A stretch of DNA of 64,000 bases from Magnetococcus sp. PR-3. GTDB taxonomy: Bacteria > Pseudomonadota > Magnetococcia > Magnetococcales > Magnetococcaceae. Where the stretch lies: contig NZ_JBAHUQ010000035.1 of NCBI RefSeq assembly GCF_036689865.1, positions 1-64,000 on the forward strand. Direction: 5' to 3'. The position numbers and the translations under genes were made by a program. The notes beneath the pieces were generated by a model. That model did not search any database. It was not told where the DNA came from and saw nothing but the letters and a program-made list of their open reading frames with translations. This document shows positions 1-8,541 of the stretch, piece after piece (position 1 is the first letter of the stretch; each line of letters starts with the position of its first letter).

Positions 1-255
1 GCGGAAGAGTCTGAAGAAAACCTTGAGTCAGTACCACATGTGCAATCGGAAGAAGGAGAGGAAGAGTCCATGACCGAGGAGAACGTGGAAGAGCCACAAC
101 CTACGGAAGAGGCCCCTGCACAGGGTGGCGTTGATACTGAGGCCGTTATGTTGATGGCCCGTGAAATCGCGGAACAGATGATTCGAGAGCAGTTGCCTGA
201 GCTGTTAGAGAAAATTATTCGTGAAGAGGTTGATAAGGTTCGTCGTGGCGAATAA
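1..255 (+). CDS. PopZ-like (DUF2497) protein, C-terminal end only
   Basis: The reading frame is open from the first base of the window, so the gene starts upstream; only its last 84 codons are seen. The first ~45 residues are very acidic (Glu-rich, with Pro), followed by an amphipathic helical tail containing EIAEQMIREQLPELLEKIIR and ending in basic residues. PopZ, the polar organising protein of Alphaproteobacteria, has an acidic Pro-rich linker followed by a C-terminal helical oligomerisation region of this kind. In many Alphaproteobacteria the DUF2497/popZ gene sits directly upstream of valS, as here. The family call rests on this tail plus synteny; another acidic protein with a helical end is possible. 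A strong hairpin follows the stop. Confidence 0.6.
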   Translation, partial: AEESEENLESVPHVQSEEGEEESMTEENVEEPQPTEEAPAQGGVDTEAVMLMAREIAEQMIREQLPELLEKIIREEVDKVRRGE

Positions 256-280
256 CCGGCCCTCTTTTTATGTTTAGAAG

Positions 281-310
281 CAAAGGGCGCTGATGCCTCA
301 GCGCCCTTTG
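281..310 (+). terminator. Hairpin terminator after the PopZ-like gene
   Basis: A perfect 13-bp inverted repeat (281-293 with 298-310, arm CAAAGGGCGCTGA) with a 4-base loop lies 25 bases after the stop. It lacks a long T run, so it may be a weak terminator or a processing/attenuation hairpin before valS. Confidence 0.6.
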
Positions 311-377
311 TCGTCCATTTGCTGGTAAATCTTAAGGGGTGGAAACCCCTTGTTTAATTAAAGAAGAGTAAAATCCC

Positions 378-3167
378 ATGCAGGAAACGTCGTTGCCTAA
401 AGCTTATGATCCCACGGGTGTTGAACAGCGCTGGTACCAAACCTGGGAAGATCAAGGTTGGTTCAAACCGAGCGGTCAAAGCGCAGCCAACGCCTATTGC
501 ATCATGATTCCCCCGCCCAATGTGACGGGTAGTCTTCATATGGGGCACGCTTTTCAAGACACCATCATGGATGCCTTGATCCGGTACAACCGTATGCAAG
601 GCCACAATACTCTGTGGCAGTGTGGTACAGACCATGCGGGTATTGCGACCCAGATGGTGGTTGAACGCCAGTTGGAGGCTGAGGGGAAAAGCCGTCATGA
701 CCTGGGCCGTGATGCCTTTATGCAGCGGGTATGGTCCTGGAAAGCAACCAGTGGAAATACCATCTCTAAGCAGCTTCGTCGTATGGGCTCTTCCTGTGAT
801 TGGTCACGGGAGCGTTTTACGATGGATGATGGGCTTTCAGAGGCGGTTAAAGAGGTTTTTGTACGCCTGTATGAAGAAGATCTGATCTATCGTGGAAAGC
901 GCCTTGTTAACTGGGACCCTGTACTACACACCGCTGTTTCTGATCTGGAAGTCATCAGTGAAGAAGAGAGTGGGCATATGTGGCATATGCGCTATCCCCT
1001 TGCGGAGGGTGAGGGTCACTTGGTCGTGGCAACCACCCGTCCTGAAACCATGCTTGGTGATAGTGCGGTTGCCGTTCACCCTGAAGATGAGCGCTATCAA
1101 CATCTCATTGGTAAGCAGGTCACCCTTCCCCTGACTGGGCGTACAATCCCCGTTATTGCTGATGATTATGTGGACCCAGAGTTTGGGTCCGGTTGCGTAA
1201 AAATTACGCCAGCCCATGACTTTAACGACTATGAAGTGGGTAAACGTCATGATCTGCCACAGATTAATATTTTCACGGTAGATGCCTGTATTAATGATGA
1301 TGCCTCCGAGAAATATCGTGGTATGGATCGGTATGAGGCACGTAAGCGTATTGTAGAAGATCTGGATGCGCAGGGGTTACTTGAGAAAGTTGCCGATCAT
1401 AAGTTGATGGTTCCTCGGGGTGATCGCACCAAAGCTGTGATTGAGCCTTTTCTCACCGATCAGTGGTTTGTCAGTACGGCTCCTCTGGCTGAAGAGGCCA
1501 TTAAAGTGGTGGAAGATGGGCGCATTAAGTTTGTGCCTGAGAACTGGTCTAAAACCTATTTTGAATGGATGCGTAATATTCAAGATTGGTGCATTAGCCG
1601 TCAAATTTGGTGGGGGCACCGTATTCCTGCTTGGTATGGCCCAGATGGTAAAGTGTTTGTCTGCCGCACGGAGGGTGAGGCTGTTGAAAAAGCGACGGCC
1701 CATTATGGAAAAGCCGTTGAATTGGGGCAGGACAACGATGTGTTGGATACCTGGTTCTCTTCCGCGCTATGGACTTTCTCCACCCTTGGCTGGCCAGAAA
1801 AAACGAAAGAGCTCGAGGCTTTTCACCCTACCAATGTTTTGGTCACCGGATTTGATATCATATTCTTCTGGGTCGCCAGAATGATTATGATGGGGCTAAA
1901 GTTTACAGACGAGGTTCCTTTCCATACTGTGTATGTTCATGGTTTGGTGCGCGATGGTGAAGGCCATAAAATGAGTAAGTCCAAGGGGAATGTGTTAGAC
2001 CCTCTGGATCTTATTGATGGTATCTCCTTGGATGATCTGATCACCAAACGCACCAAGGATATGATGCAGCCACACTTGGCCAAGAAGATTGAAAAGCAGA
2101 CCCGTAAGGAGTTCCCTGACGGGATCACAGCCGCAGGTACCGATGCTTTGCGCTTTACGTTGGCTTCGCTGGCGACCCAAGGGCGTGACATTAAATTTGA
2201 TTTAGGTCGAATGGAAGGGTACCGCAATTTCTGTAATAAATTGTGGAATGCCTCCCGCTTCGTATTGATGAATGCTGAGGGGCAGGATTGTGGCCTCGAG
2301 CGGATTGACCTGCCACTGTCGGTTACAGATCAGTGGATTGTGAGTAAGTTTCAGCGTACGGCTCGTGATGTTTCTCAGGACATGGAAAACTACCGTTTCA
2401 GTGACGCTGCCAGTACCATCTACCAGTTCCTGTGGGGCACCTATTGTGATTGGTATCTGGAGATGGTGAAGACCACACTTTATAATGATAATGCCTCTGA
2501 CGCGGCTAAGGCGGCTGTGCGTCACACTATGGTTGGTGTGTTAGAAGCCTCCTTACGCCTGTTGCATCCGCTTATGCCGTTTATTACTGAGGAGTTGTGG
2601 CAAAAGGTTGCCCCCTTGGCGGGTAAGCCTAAAGGGACCATTATGCTTGCGCCTTGGCCTGAGGTTGATGAGGGTCGCATTCTGGAAGATATTGAGAGTG
2701 AGATCGATTGGGTGCAGCGCTTTACCACAACGGTTCGTGGTATACGTAGTGAAATGGATGTGCCCCCCAGCAAAAAAATCAAAGTACTGGTTTCTGGGGA
2801 TGAGTCGGCCATCGGACGTTTGCGCCGTCATGAAGTAACCGTTTCTACGTTGGCTAAGCTGGAGAGCTGGGAAGCGGTTACTGGTGATGCCCCAGAAGGG
2901 TGTGCGACTGGGGTGTTGGAAGATCTGCAACTATTTATCCCCATGAAAGGGCTTATTGATGTCGCTGCAGAGTCGGCCCGACTGCAGAAGAGCATGGATA
3001 AATTGGATGTTGATCTGCAAAAAGTTGAGAAAAAACTCGGCAATGAAAACTTTTTAGCCAAAGCTAAGCCAGAAGTTGTGGCCAAAGAAAAGGCGAAAGC
3101 GGATGAACTGCGTGAGAAGAAAGTCGCCGTTCAAGAGGCTTTGGTACGCATTCAGGCAATGGCGTAA
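378..3167 (+). CDS. valS: Valine--tRNA ligase
   Basis: Class I aminoacyl-tRNA synthetase that charges tRNA-Val in the cytoplasm. The 929-residue length fits bacterial ValRS. The HIGH-type signature is HMGH at residues 54-57, preceded by [19 protein letters not shown] and the editing-domain motif [10 protein letters not shown] follow. The ATP-binding KMSKS loop is at residues 531-535. The anticodon-binding domain lies around residues 650-800, and a charged coiled-coil tRNA arm closes the protein (last ~65 residues, beginning near [18 protein letters not shown]). The ATG start follows a purine-rich AAAGAAGAG. It lies between the PopZ-like gene and nadC and appears intact. Confidence 0.98.
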   Translation: MQETSLPKAYDPTGVEQRWYQTWEDQGWFKPSGQSAANAYCIMIPPPNVTGSLHMGHAFQDTIMDALIRYNRMQGHNTLWQCGTDHAGIATQMVVERQLEAEGKSRHDLGRDAFMQRVWSWKATSGNTISKQLRRMGSSCDWSRERFTMDDGLSEAVKEVFVRLYEEDLIYRGKRLVNWDPVLHTAVSDLEVISEEESGHMWHMRYPLAEGEGHLVVATTRPETMLGDSAVAVHPEDERYQHLIGKQVTLPLTGRTIPVIADDYVDPEFGSGCVKITPAHDFNDYEVGKRHDLPQINIFTVDACINDDASEKYRGMDRYEARKRIVEDLDAQGLLEKVADHKLMVPRGDRTKAVIEPFLTDQWFVSTAPLAEEAIKVVEDGRIKFVPENWSKTYFEWMRNIQDWCISRQIWWGHRIPAWYGPDGKVFVCRTEGEAVEKATAHYGKAVELGQDNDVLDTWFSSALWTFSTLGWPEKTKELEAFHPTNVLVTGFDIIFFWVARMIMMGLKFTDEVPFHTVYVHGLVRDGEGHKMSKSKGNVLDPLDLIDGISLDDLITKRTKDMMQPHLAKKIEKQTRKEFPDGITAAGTDALRFTLASLATQGRDIKFDLGRMEGYRNFCNKLWNASRFVLMNAEGQDCGLERIDLPLSVTDQWIVSKFQRTARDVSQDMENYRFSDAASTIYQFLWGTYCDWYLEMVKTTLYNDNASDAAKAAVRHTMVGVLEASLRLLHPLMPFITEELWQKVAPLAGKPKGTIMLAPWPEVDEGRILEDIESEIDWVQRFTTTVRGIRSEMDVPPSKKIKVLVSGDESAIGRLRRHEVTVSTLAKLESWEAVTGDAPEGCATGVLEDLQLFIPMKGLIDVAAESARLQKSMDKLDVDLQKVEKKLGNENFLAKAKPEVVAKEKAKADELREKKVAVQEALVRIQAMA

Positions 3168-3265
3168 GGGTTGACTAACCGTTAAACCGTTTGCCCCCAG
3201 GGTTCGGTCTGTGTATAAAACAGGACATGAACCTCAACTAAACCCAGGTTAAAGAGTTTGAAGAT

Positions 3266-4096
3266 ATGACCCCAATCTGGTCTGACATTGTTCGTAGCGC
3301 CCTGGCTGAAGATATTGGCCGTGGTGACATTACCACCAATACCTTGGTTCCTGCTGGGAAAGAGGGTGAAGCGGTCTTAATTGCCCGAGAGGATCTGGTC
3401 GTTTGTGGTTTGCCCGTGATCTCCGAGGTTTTTAAACAGGTAGATTCGCGTATTGGTATTTTGCCCGAGGCTTCAGATGGAACCGGCGTAATGGCTGGGA
3501 ATACCATCTTTACCCTGCGTGGTCCTGCGCGCGGTATTTTGACCGGGGAGCGTGTGGCGCTCAACTTTTTCCAAAACTTGTCTGCTGTGGCCAGCCTGAC
3601 TTCACAGTTTGTGGAAAAAGTAGCGGGTACCGGTTGTCGTATTGTAGATACCCGTAAAACAGTACCAGGTATGCGTTTATTGCAGAAATATGCGGTGCGT
3701 GTAGGTGGGGGGCATAACCACCGTATGGGGTTGGATGATGGGGTCTTGATTAAAGAGAACCACATTGCCATGGCCGGTGGTATTCGTGAAGCAGTCGATG
3801 CCATGCGTTCTTCCTTAACCCATCTGCATCGTATTGAGGTGGAGTGCGAAACGCTCGAGCAGGTTGATCTGGCTTTGGATGCCGGTGCACATATTATTTT
3901 GTTGGATAATATGACACTGGAACAGATGCGTGAAGCGGTGAAGGTGAACAACAGCCGCGCCATGCTGGAGGCCAGTGGTAATGTGCGCCTGGATACGGTA
4001 CGTGAAATCGCTGAAACAGGGGTCGATATGATCTCTGCTGGTGCGTTAACCCATAGTGCTGGAAATAAGGATGTGAGCCTTTTGGTGCGCTTTTAA
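3266..4096 (+). CDS. nadC: Nicotinate-nucleotide pyrophosphorylase (carboxylating)
   Basis: Quinolinate phosphoribosyltransferase: makes nicotinate mononucleotide from quinolinate and PRPP, releasing CO2, in de novo NAD synthesis. At 276 residues it has the usual family length. The N-terminal ALAEDIGRGDITT, the central RKTVPGMRLLQKYAV with following GGGHNHRMGLDD, and the C-terminal barrel motifs IILLDNM and LEASGNV are characteristic PRPP/quinolinate-binding segments. The gene lies 98 bases after valS and is followed by a clear hairpin terminator. nadA and nadB are not in the window. Confidence 0.97.
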   Translation: MTPIWSDIVRSALAEDIGRGDITTNTLVPAGKEGEAVLIAREDLVVCGLPVISEVFKQVDSRIGILPEASDGTGVMAGNTIFTLRGPARGILTGERVALNFFQNLSAVASLTSQFVEKVAGTGCRIVDTRKTVPGMRLLQKYAVRVGGGHNHRMGLDDGVLIKENHIAMAGGIREAVDAMRSSLTHLHRIEVECETLEQVDLALDAGAHIILLDNMTLEQMREAVKVNNSRAMLEASGNVRLDTVREIAETGVDMISAGALTHSAGNKDVSLLVRF

Positions 4097-4122
4097 ACGT
4101 GGGCCTTTGTCTCCCTGAAAAT

Positions 4123-4155
4123 CAAAGCCCCATAGGTTAGTCCTGTGGGGCTTTG
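4123..4155 (+). terminator. Rho-independent terminator after nadC
   Basis: A 10-bp perfect inverted repeat (CAAAGCCCCA at 4123-4132 with its complement at 4146-4155), extended by further pairing inside the loop and followed by TTGTT. It lies just downstream of the nadC stop and upstream of birA. Confidence 0.75.
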
Positions 4156-4241
4156 TTGTTGGTGGGTAAAGGTTGGATTTGTCAGGCCATGCAGTGGTAG
4201 AGTGTGGGCCAGGGAATGCGCAATCCACAAGGGTGATTGGT

Positions 4242-5246
4242 ATGGGCGAGACGGAACTCTCAGCACAGGATTTAAAGCTACTGAAGTTGCTACGTGAGCA
4301 TGGCCAATCCCCCTGTAGTGGGGCACATATTGGTCAGATGCTTGAGGTGTCTCGAGCTGCAGTTTGGAAGCGTGTTGAGCGTCTACGTCAAGCAGGTTAT
4401 GGTATTGAGGCTTTGCATCGGCGGGGTTATCGCTTGCTCCAAGAGCCAGACTTTCCCTCTATGGAGCGTCTGCAACCCCACTTGACCGATCAGGCCTTGT
4501 TTAATGGTGCTTGTGCCCATTTTTATGAGCAGACGGACTCAACCAATGTCCGGGCTTCTCTGTTGGCCCGTGAGGGGGCTCCTGAAGGTACACTCTGTTG
4601 TGCCGATGCCCAGCGTGGTGGGCGAGGGCGTATGCAACGTGTTTGGGAATCTCCTGCTGGAGAAAACCTCTATTTCTCTCTGGTGCTTAGGCCGCACATT
4701 CTGCCAACAGACGCTGCACAGATTACCTTGTTGGCGGGTTTGGCGTTGGCCCAAGCCCTACATGAGGATATGGGGGTTGAGGATCTGTACCTAAAGTGGC
4801 CCAATGATATTTTAGTGGGTGGGCGTAAGGTGGCGGGTATTCTTACTGAAATGATGGCTGAGCCTGATCGGGTTCGATATATCATTTTGGGTGTGGGGAT
4901 TAATGTAAATGGTCGCCTGCATAGTATGCCGACTGAATTGCAGCAGACAGCAACAACCTTGCGTGAATGTGTTGGAACAAGTCTGGACCGTAGCCGCCTT
5001 TTGGCGGTCTTTTTAGAACGGTTAGGGTTCTGGTATAGGCAGTTTTTGCAAGAAGGGTTTGAACCTTTGCGACAACCCTGGTTGAGCTATGGTGGGGTTG
5101 AGGGAAGGCGTGTGCGTGTACAGCTTTATGCTGAGACGTTTACTGGTGTTGCGCATTCACTGAATCATTCGGGTTGTTTGTTGGTTGAAAGAGATGATAC
5201 AGGTGTGCTTACCACTGTGGTCGCTGGTGATGTTAACTTGTTGTAA
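4242..5246 (+). CDS. birA: Bifunctional biotin ligase / biotin operon repressor
   Basis: Attaches biotin to the carboxyl carrier protein of acetyl-CoA carboxylase via biotinyl-5'-AMP; the bifunctional form also represses biotin genes. The first ~65 residues form a winged helix with VSRAAVWKRVERLRQ as recognition region. The catalytic domain has the biotinyl-AMP loop GRGRMQRVW, then ENLYFSLVLRP and KWPNDILVGGRKVAGIL. A C-terminal SH3-like domain completes the 334 residues, close to the E. coli length. The frame extends upstream to a TTG at 4173, but the ATG at 4242 has AAGGG at a good distance and gives the normal N-terminus. No biotin synthesis gene is nearby, so its repressor targets lie elsewhere. 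Confidence 0.95.
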   Translation: MGETELSAQDLKLLKLLREHGQSPCSGAHIGQMLEVSRAAVWKRVERLRQAGYGIEALHRRGYRLLQEPDFPSMERLQPHLTDQALFNGACAHFYEQTDSTNVRASLLAREGAPEGTLCCADAQRGGRGRMQRVWESPAGENLYFSLVLRPHILPTDAAQITLLAGLALAQALHEDMGVEDLYLKWPNDILVGGRKVAGILTEMMAEPDRVRYIILGVGINVNGRLHSMPTELQQTATTLRECVGTSLDRSRLLAVFLERLGFWYRQFLQEGFEPLRQPWLSYGGVEGRRVRVQLYAETFTGVAHSLNHSGCLLVERDDTGVLTTVVAGDVNLL

Positions 5247-5308
5247 GTAGTGTTTATTGTTTGATGGATTGTCTAGAGATAAACCAAGTTAGTAATGGAT
5301 GAATATCA

Positions 5309-6076
5309 ATGCTTTTGGTTATGGATGTCGGTAATACAAATATTGTTCTAGGTGTCTATGAAGGAGACACTCTGGCGCACTATTGGCGTATTGCCAGCCG
5401 TATTGAACGGACTGGGGATGAGTACGGAATACTTCTTGCAAACTTGTTTCAACTGAAACAGGTAGATGCCACCAAGATCTCTGGTGTGATCCTGGCCAGT
5501 GTCGTTCCCCCCGTTGGATCCGCCTTGGTTAGGGCAGTACGACGGTACCTTGGGTTAGAGACTTTGGTTGTACGCCCGGATATGAAGTCTGGGCTGCCTA
5601 TCTCGGATGAAAGCCCGACTGGGGTTGGGGCTGACCGTCTGGTTAATGCTGTTGCAGCTTTTGATCAGGTTGGTCATGCGGCCATTGTTGTTGATTTTGG
5701 CACAGCCACGACTTTTGATATGATTGGCCAGGATGGGGCGTATCTGGGGGGATCTATTGCGCCAGGGCTTAATTCATCCTTGGATGCCCTGTTTGAGAAA
5801 ACCGCCAAATTGCCACGTATTGAGCTGCGTCATCCTGAAAAGGTGATCGGGCAAAATACGGAAGAGGCCATGCGTTCGGGTCTTTATTGGGGCTATGTTG
5901 GATTGGTGGATGGCATTATTGAACGTATGAAAGCGGAAGCAATATTCGATCAAATTCATGTCATTGCAACGGGTGGATTGGCAAAGTTAATTGCCAGGGA
6001 CAGTCGAGGAATTGATGATGTGGATGATATGTTGACGTTAACGGGTCTACGTCTGCTTTATCAACGAAACCGGTAA
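5309..6076 (+). CDS. coaX: Type III pantothenate kinase
   Basis: Phosphorylates pantothenate in the first committed step of coenzyme A synthesis. It has ASKHA-fold landmarks: phosphate-1 loop [15 protein letters not shown] at the N-terminus, [10 protein letters not shown] around residues 110-119, DFGTATTFD around 131-139, and GGSIAPGL. At 255 residues it matches the family. CoaX enzymes resist CoA feedback and need a monovalent cation. birA upstream is the usual bacterial neighbour (birA-coaX), which supports both calls. The two genes are 62 bases apart and probably cotranscribed. Confidence 0.97.
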   Translation: MLLVMDVGNTNIVLGVYEGDTLAHYWRIASRIERTGDEYGILLANLFQLKQVDATKISGVILASVVPPVGSALVRAVRRYLGLETLVVRPDMKSGLPISDESPTGVGADRLVNAVAAFDQVGHAAIVVDFGTATTFDMIGQDGAYLGGSIAPGLNSSLDALFEKTAKLPRIELRHPEKVIGQNTEEAMRSGLYWGYVGLVDGIIERMKAEAIFDQIHVIATGGLAKLIARDSRGIDDVDDMLTLTGLRLLYQRNR

Positions 6077-6081
6077 ACGAA

Positions 6082-6972
6082 ATGGGTATTTCACTGCCAA
6101 TGGGCAATCTTTCCAGCATGATAGGGCGTGTGCTTCCGTGGGTCGTTGCGGCTATTTTGGCTGTAATTGCGGTCGCTTTCTTATGGGATGGTATGCGTGA
6201 CCGCCCTGAGGAAGGTGCTGATGCGGTCTGGGCCGGTGAAAAACCGGTGCTTAGTCGTGCCATGGCGCTGCCAGAGCGTATGCTGGTAGAGCTTGAAGGG
6301 CTGGATGAGCAACCCCGGAAAGTGGTCAAGAAACGACAAGCCGTAAAGCCTGCGCCCCTTCAACCTTCTCCACCCAAGCAGAAGCTCAAGGACTTGCCAC
6401 CACCACCAGCGATGGTTCGGCAGCCACGCAAACCCTTGCCTAAACCGCCAACACCCATTGCTGGCAGTCAGTATATTGTGCAAGTGGGGAGCTTTGTCTA
6501 TGAGTTTGGTGCTGGTCAACTGGTTGAGCGTTTAAAACAACGGGGCTATGAGGCGTCGGTCTTAGAGGCAACTGAAACAGTGGTGCTCAACCAGGTGCAA
6601 GCCGGACCTTACGAAGACTTGGAATCCGCGAAAGAGAATGAGCTGAAATTACGGGCCGGTGGGTTTAGGGTTGATATAGAAAAGAACTGGCAAGGCTTGA
6701 TCATACCGGTTGGTGAGTCCATGCGTTTAGGGTACGCCATCGATATTATGGATAAGGCTGAGCGGCTGTATGTTCGCCCCTTGCGTTTGGTGAAAGCTGA
6801 GTCTGCCCAAAATCTCTATAAAGTGGTCATGGGCCCTTATCGTGAAGAGTCTGAAGCGCAACAAATGGCGGCTCGACTTTCTAGTTTAGGGCGTACCTCC
6901 CCTCTGATTAAAATTTGGTATGGGGGTGGTGATCTGAAAGCGGGTTGGAAGGCGACGATTCCTGCTCAATAA
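6082..6972 (+). CDS. SPOR-domain membrane-anchored protein
   Basis: A cell-envelope protein with one N-terminal transmembrane segment (VVAAILAVIAVAFLWDG, about residues 21-37), then a basic, Pro-rich periplasmic linker (residues ~75-130, with PPKQKLKDLPPPPA), then two SPOR-like units. The first begins near QYIVQVGSFVYEFGAGQLVE, the second near LYKVVMGPYREESEAQQMAA. SPOR domains bind denuded septal glycan, so a division or cell-wall role is likely; the two diverged copies suggest a DedD/FtsN-like adaptor. It begins 5 bases after the coaX stop, so they are cotranscribed. An in-frame ATG at 6118 would remove 12 residues ahead of the membrane segment. Confidence 0.85.
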   Translation: MGISLPMGNLSSMIGRVLPWVVAAILAVIAVAFLWDGMRDRPEEGADAVWAGEKPVLSRAMALPERMLVELEGLDEQPRKVVKKRQAVKPAPLQPSPPKQKLKDLPPPPAMVRQPRKPLPKPPTPIAGSQYIVQVGSFVYEFGAGQLVERLKQRGYEASVLEATETVVLNQVQAGPYEDLESAKENELKLRAGGFRVDIEKNWQGLIIPVGESMRLGYAIDIMDKAERLYVRPLRLVKAESAQNLYKVVMGPYREESEAQQMAARLSSLGRTSPLIKIWYGGGDLKAGWKATIPAQ

Positions 6973-6991
6973 CGAGGTTAAAAAAAGGTTT

Positions 6992-7025
6992 AAAAAACAT
7001 GGGCATGGTCATGCTGGTGTTTTTT
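6992..7025 (+). terminator. Possible imperfect terminator after the SPOR gene
   Basis: Imperfect hairpin (AACA..CATG pairing with CATG..TGTT around a small internal loop) running into a T6 tract at 7020-7025. The position 20-50 bases after the stop is right, but the stem is weak. Confidence 0.4.
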
Positions 7026-7038
7026 CCTCACAAAAACG

Positions 7039-7066
7039 TTGACATCCCGCCACTCATTTGTAAAAT
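7039..7066 (+). promoter_or_regulatory. Sigma-70-type promoter of tRNA-Met
   Basis: A perfect -35 box TTGACA at 7039-7044 and a -10 box TAAAAT at 7061-7066, spaced by 16 bases. The -10 ends 18 bases before the mature tRNA 5' end. Confidence 0.75.
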
Positions 7067-7084
7067 AGCAGCTTCCAAACGCAT

Positions 7085-7161
7085 GGCGGGGTAGCTCAGC
7101 TGGTTAGAGCACAGGATTCATAATCCTGGTGTCGGGAGTTCAAGTCTCCCCCTCGCTACCA
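7085..7161 (+). tRNA. tRNA-Met (anticodon CAT, elongator type)
   Basis: All four arms fold: acceptor GGCGGGG with CCTCGCT (including two G-U pairs), D stem GCTC/GAGC, anticodon stem CAGGA/TCCTG with loop TTCATAA, and T stem GGGAG/CTCCC with TTCAAGT. The 3' CCA is encoded (7159-7161). Anticodon CAT is at 7119-7121. The anticodon stem lacks the three G-C pairs and the acceptor lacks the C-A mismatch of initiators, so this is the elongator. A lysidine-modified tRNA-Ile with the same anticodon is less likely but not excluded. Confidence 0.95.
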
Positions 7162-7164
7162 AAT

Positions 7165-7203
7165 AAAAAAGCCCAGATCTAAACAAAGATCTGGGCTTTT
7201 TTT
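7165..7203. terminator. Bidirectional terminator, tRNA-Met / Cys-rich small gene
   Basis: A perfect 10-bp stem (GCCCAGATCT at 7171-7180 with 7187-7196), with T7 on the plus side and A6 on the other, so it can end transcription from both sides. It separates convergent tRNA-Met and the minus-strand gene ending at 7210. Confidence 0.9.
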
Positions 7204-7209
7204 ATATGC

Positions 7210-7431
7210 TTATCTATGTTGAGGGCGGTGTGGTCGCTTAACCAGCTTTAGATGGCTTTTTGGGCGGTAGTAAGGGCAGGTGCCGTCGGCATGCAGGAAC
7301 TCCTCCACATAGACATGACGGCAGTTATGGCGTTCGGCACAATCGGGAAAGTGGCACTCAACCCCAACAGTTGGGCGTCCAGGTATATGTGCTTGATGGT
7401 CTGAGGTTGGTGTTTTTTTTCCTGACATCAT
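7210..7431 (-). CDS. Small Cys-rich protein downstream of a TetR regulator
   Basis: I do not recognise a family. The 73-residue product (or 72 from the second ATG) is hydrophilic and basic. Its four cysteines lie in one segment, arranged as C-x5-C-x5-C-x13-C (from VGVECHFPDC through HADGTCPYYRP), next to several histidines, as in a small metal-binding or zinc-ribbon-like protein. An AGGA sequence lies a few bases before the start. It begins 15 bases after the TetR stop, so they are probably cotranscribed, and it ends beside a bidirectional terminator. Operon position and the ordered Cys/His pattern support a real gene. Confidence 0.65.
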   Translation of the reverse strand: MMSGKKTPTSDHQAHIPGRPTVGVECHFPDCAERHNCRHVYVEEFLHADGTCPYYRPKSHLKLVKRPHRPQHR

Positions 7432-7446
7432 TATGTCCTGACCAAA

Positions 7447-8019
7447 TCAGCCATTATGAATACCTCGCCAATAGATCGCAAAGCTCTGTTCAATATAAAC
7501 CTTAGACTGTTTTGGATCAGGTTTGGTGCGCAAAATAAACTGAACCGTGCCATCCAGCTGTGTTCGGAAAAGTTGTTGATGGAAAGTCATGGGTAATGTT
7601 GCAATCTCGCCATGCCCCATGGCCTCCATGAGCGCATGTTTAGGGAACAGGTGGCTAAAATCGTCATGGGTGAGCCCAAGCAGTGTTAAAGCCTCTTCTG
7701 AGATGCTTAATTCAAGGAGTAACTGGTAATGTTGTGGATTGGATAGAGCCCAGGTTATGGCATGGTGCCACATTATATTTAAATGCTCTCGTAACCCCAT
7801 ATCCAGGCGTAAGTCTTTATGCGCGGCGCTGTTGGAGGCAAGCTTTAGATCACGTAAAATTTCGACCAGCAGATCTTCTTTACCATCAAATTCTTGCAGG
7901 AGAAGAGCCGGTGAAAGGTTGGCTGCCATGGCGATTTGGCCAGTAGAGACATTGAGTAAGCCTCGCTGGGCAAAAAGTTGCATCGCGACTTCAAGAATTT
8001 GTTTACGTTTTCCACTCAT
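7447..8019 (-). CDS. TetR/AcrR-family transcriptional regulator
   Basis: A one-domain DNA-binding repressor with a C-terminal ligand/dimer domain, 190 residues. The N-terminal helix-turn-helix is clear: ILEVAMQLFAQRGLLNVS, then TGQIAMAANLSPALLL and EFDGKEDLLVEIL. The C-terminal part is all-helical and does not point to a ligand. The frame can be extended to a GTG at 8043, but the ATG at 8019 has AAGGGATGG at the right distance. The only cotranscribed gene is the Cys-rich small protein. An inverted repeat over its predicted promoter suggests autorepression. Confidence 0.88.
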   Translation of the reverse strand: MSGKRKQILEVAMQLFAQRGLLNVSTGQIAMAANLSPALLLQEFDGKEDLLVEILRDLKLASNSAAHKDLRLDMGLREHLNIMWHHAITWALSNPQHYQLLLELSISEEALTLLGLTHDDFSHLFPKHALMEAMGHGEIATLPMTFHQQLFRTQLDGTVQFILRTKPDPKQSKVYIEQSFAIYWRGIHNG

Positions 8020-8063
8020 TGATCCATCCCTTATTGGGGGCACCCCTTAATAAATGAGGGGAA

Positions 8064-8093
8064 AGTATAGCAAAGTGTCTACGGCTGTGACAC
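8064..8093 (-). promoter_or_regulatory. Predicted tetR promoter with overlapping inverted repeat
   Basis: Reading the minus strand: -35-like TGTCAC (plus 8087-8092), a 17-base spacer and -10 TATACT (plus 8064-8069), about 45 bases before the ATG. An inverted repeat, GTGTC at 8075-8079 and GACAC at 8089-8093, covers the -35 and spacer, where a TetR dimer would block RNA polymerase. This is inferred from position only. Confidence 0.45.
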
Positions 8094-8541
8094 AGGTATA
8101 AAGACCTTATTTTAAGTGTAGAACAAAAAGAACTCTTTTTCTTATCTGTTGTACAAAACTTTTGCTTATACCTTTACTCTAATTTCTTGCTGGTACCTAG
8201 CATAGATAAGGCGTGGTGTAAGAGAGAGAAATCTATCAAAAAATATATATAAGCATATCTTGAACTTCTGAAATTGCCAAAAAAATGGGCAAAACGCCAT
8301 TACATTAAGCGAAAAAGTAACGCTTCTACTGCTAGAAAAGTAACACTTGTTTGAAAAGAGCAAGATAAACCCGAAAACACCCAAATAATGCTTGTAGTCA
8401 CGTTTTCGTTATGTCCTATTTATAGTGTTAAGGTTTGTGACAGTTTGTCAGAGTAACCGGATGGTGTGTCTGAGTTGTGGTGCGGGGGCCCATGTCTCAT
8501 AAGAATGTATAAAATGAGCGTTGGAGTTAAGGGAGTAGGGC
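8094..8541. other. AT-rich intergenic region before the chemoreceptor
   Basis: About 450 bases with no convincing gene. It is richer in A+T than its surroundings. It holds a short direct repeat of an AAAAGTAAC-type element near 8308-8345 and a perfect small palindrome TGACA-GTT-TGTCA at 8438-8450, which could be a regulator site for the downstream receptor gene. The 72-residue minus-strand frame here has unusual composition and no ribosome site. Confidence 0.5.

Noticed and set aside
8166-8384. 72-codon minus-strand frame upstream of the chemoreceptor
   Set aside because: Phe/Ser-rich composition from AT-rich DNA with no ribosome site; probably non-coding.
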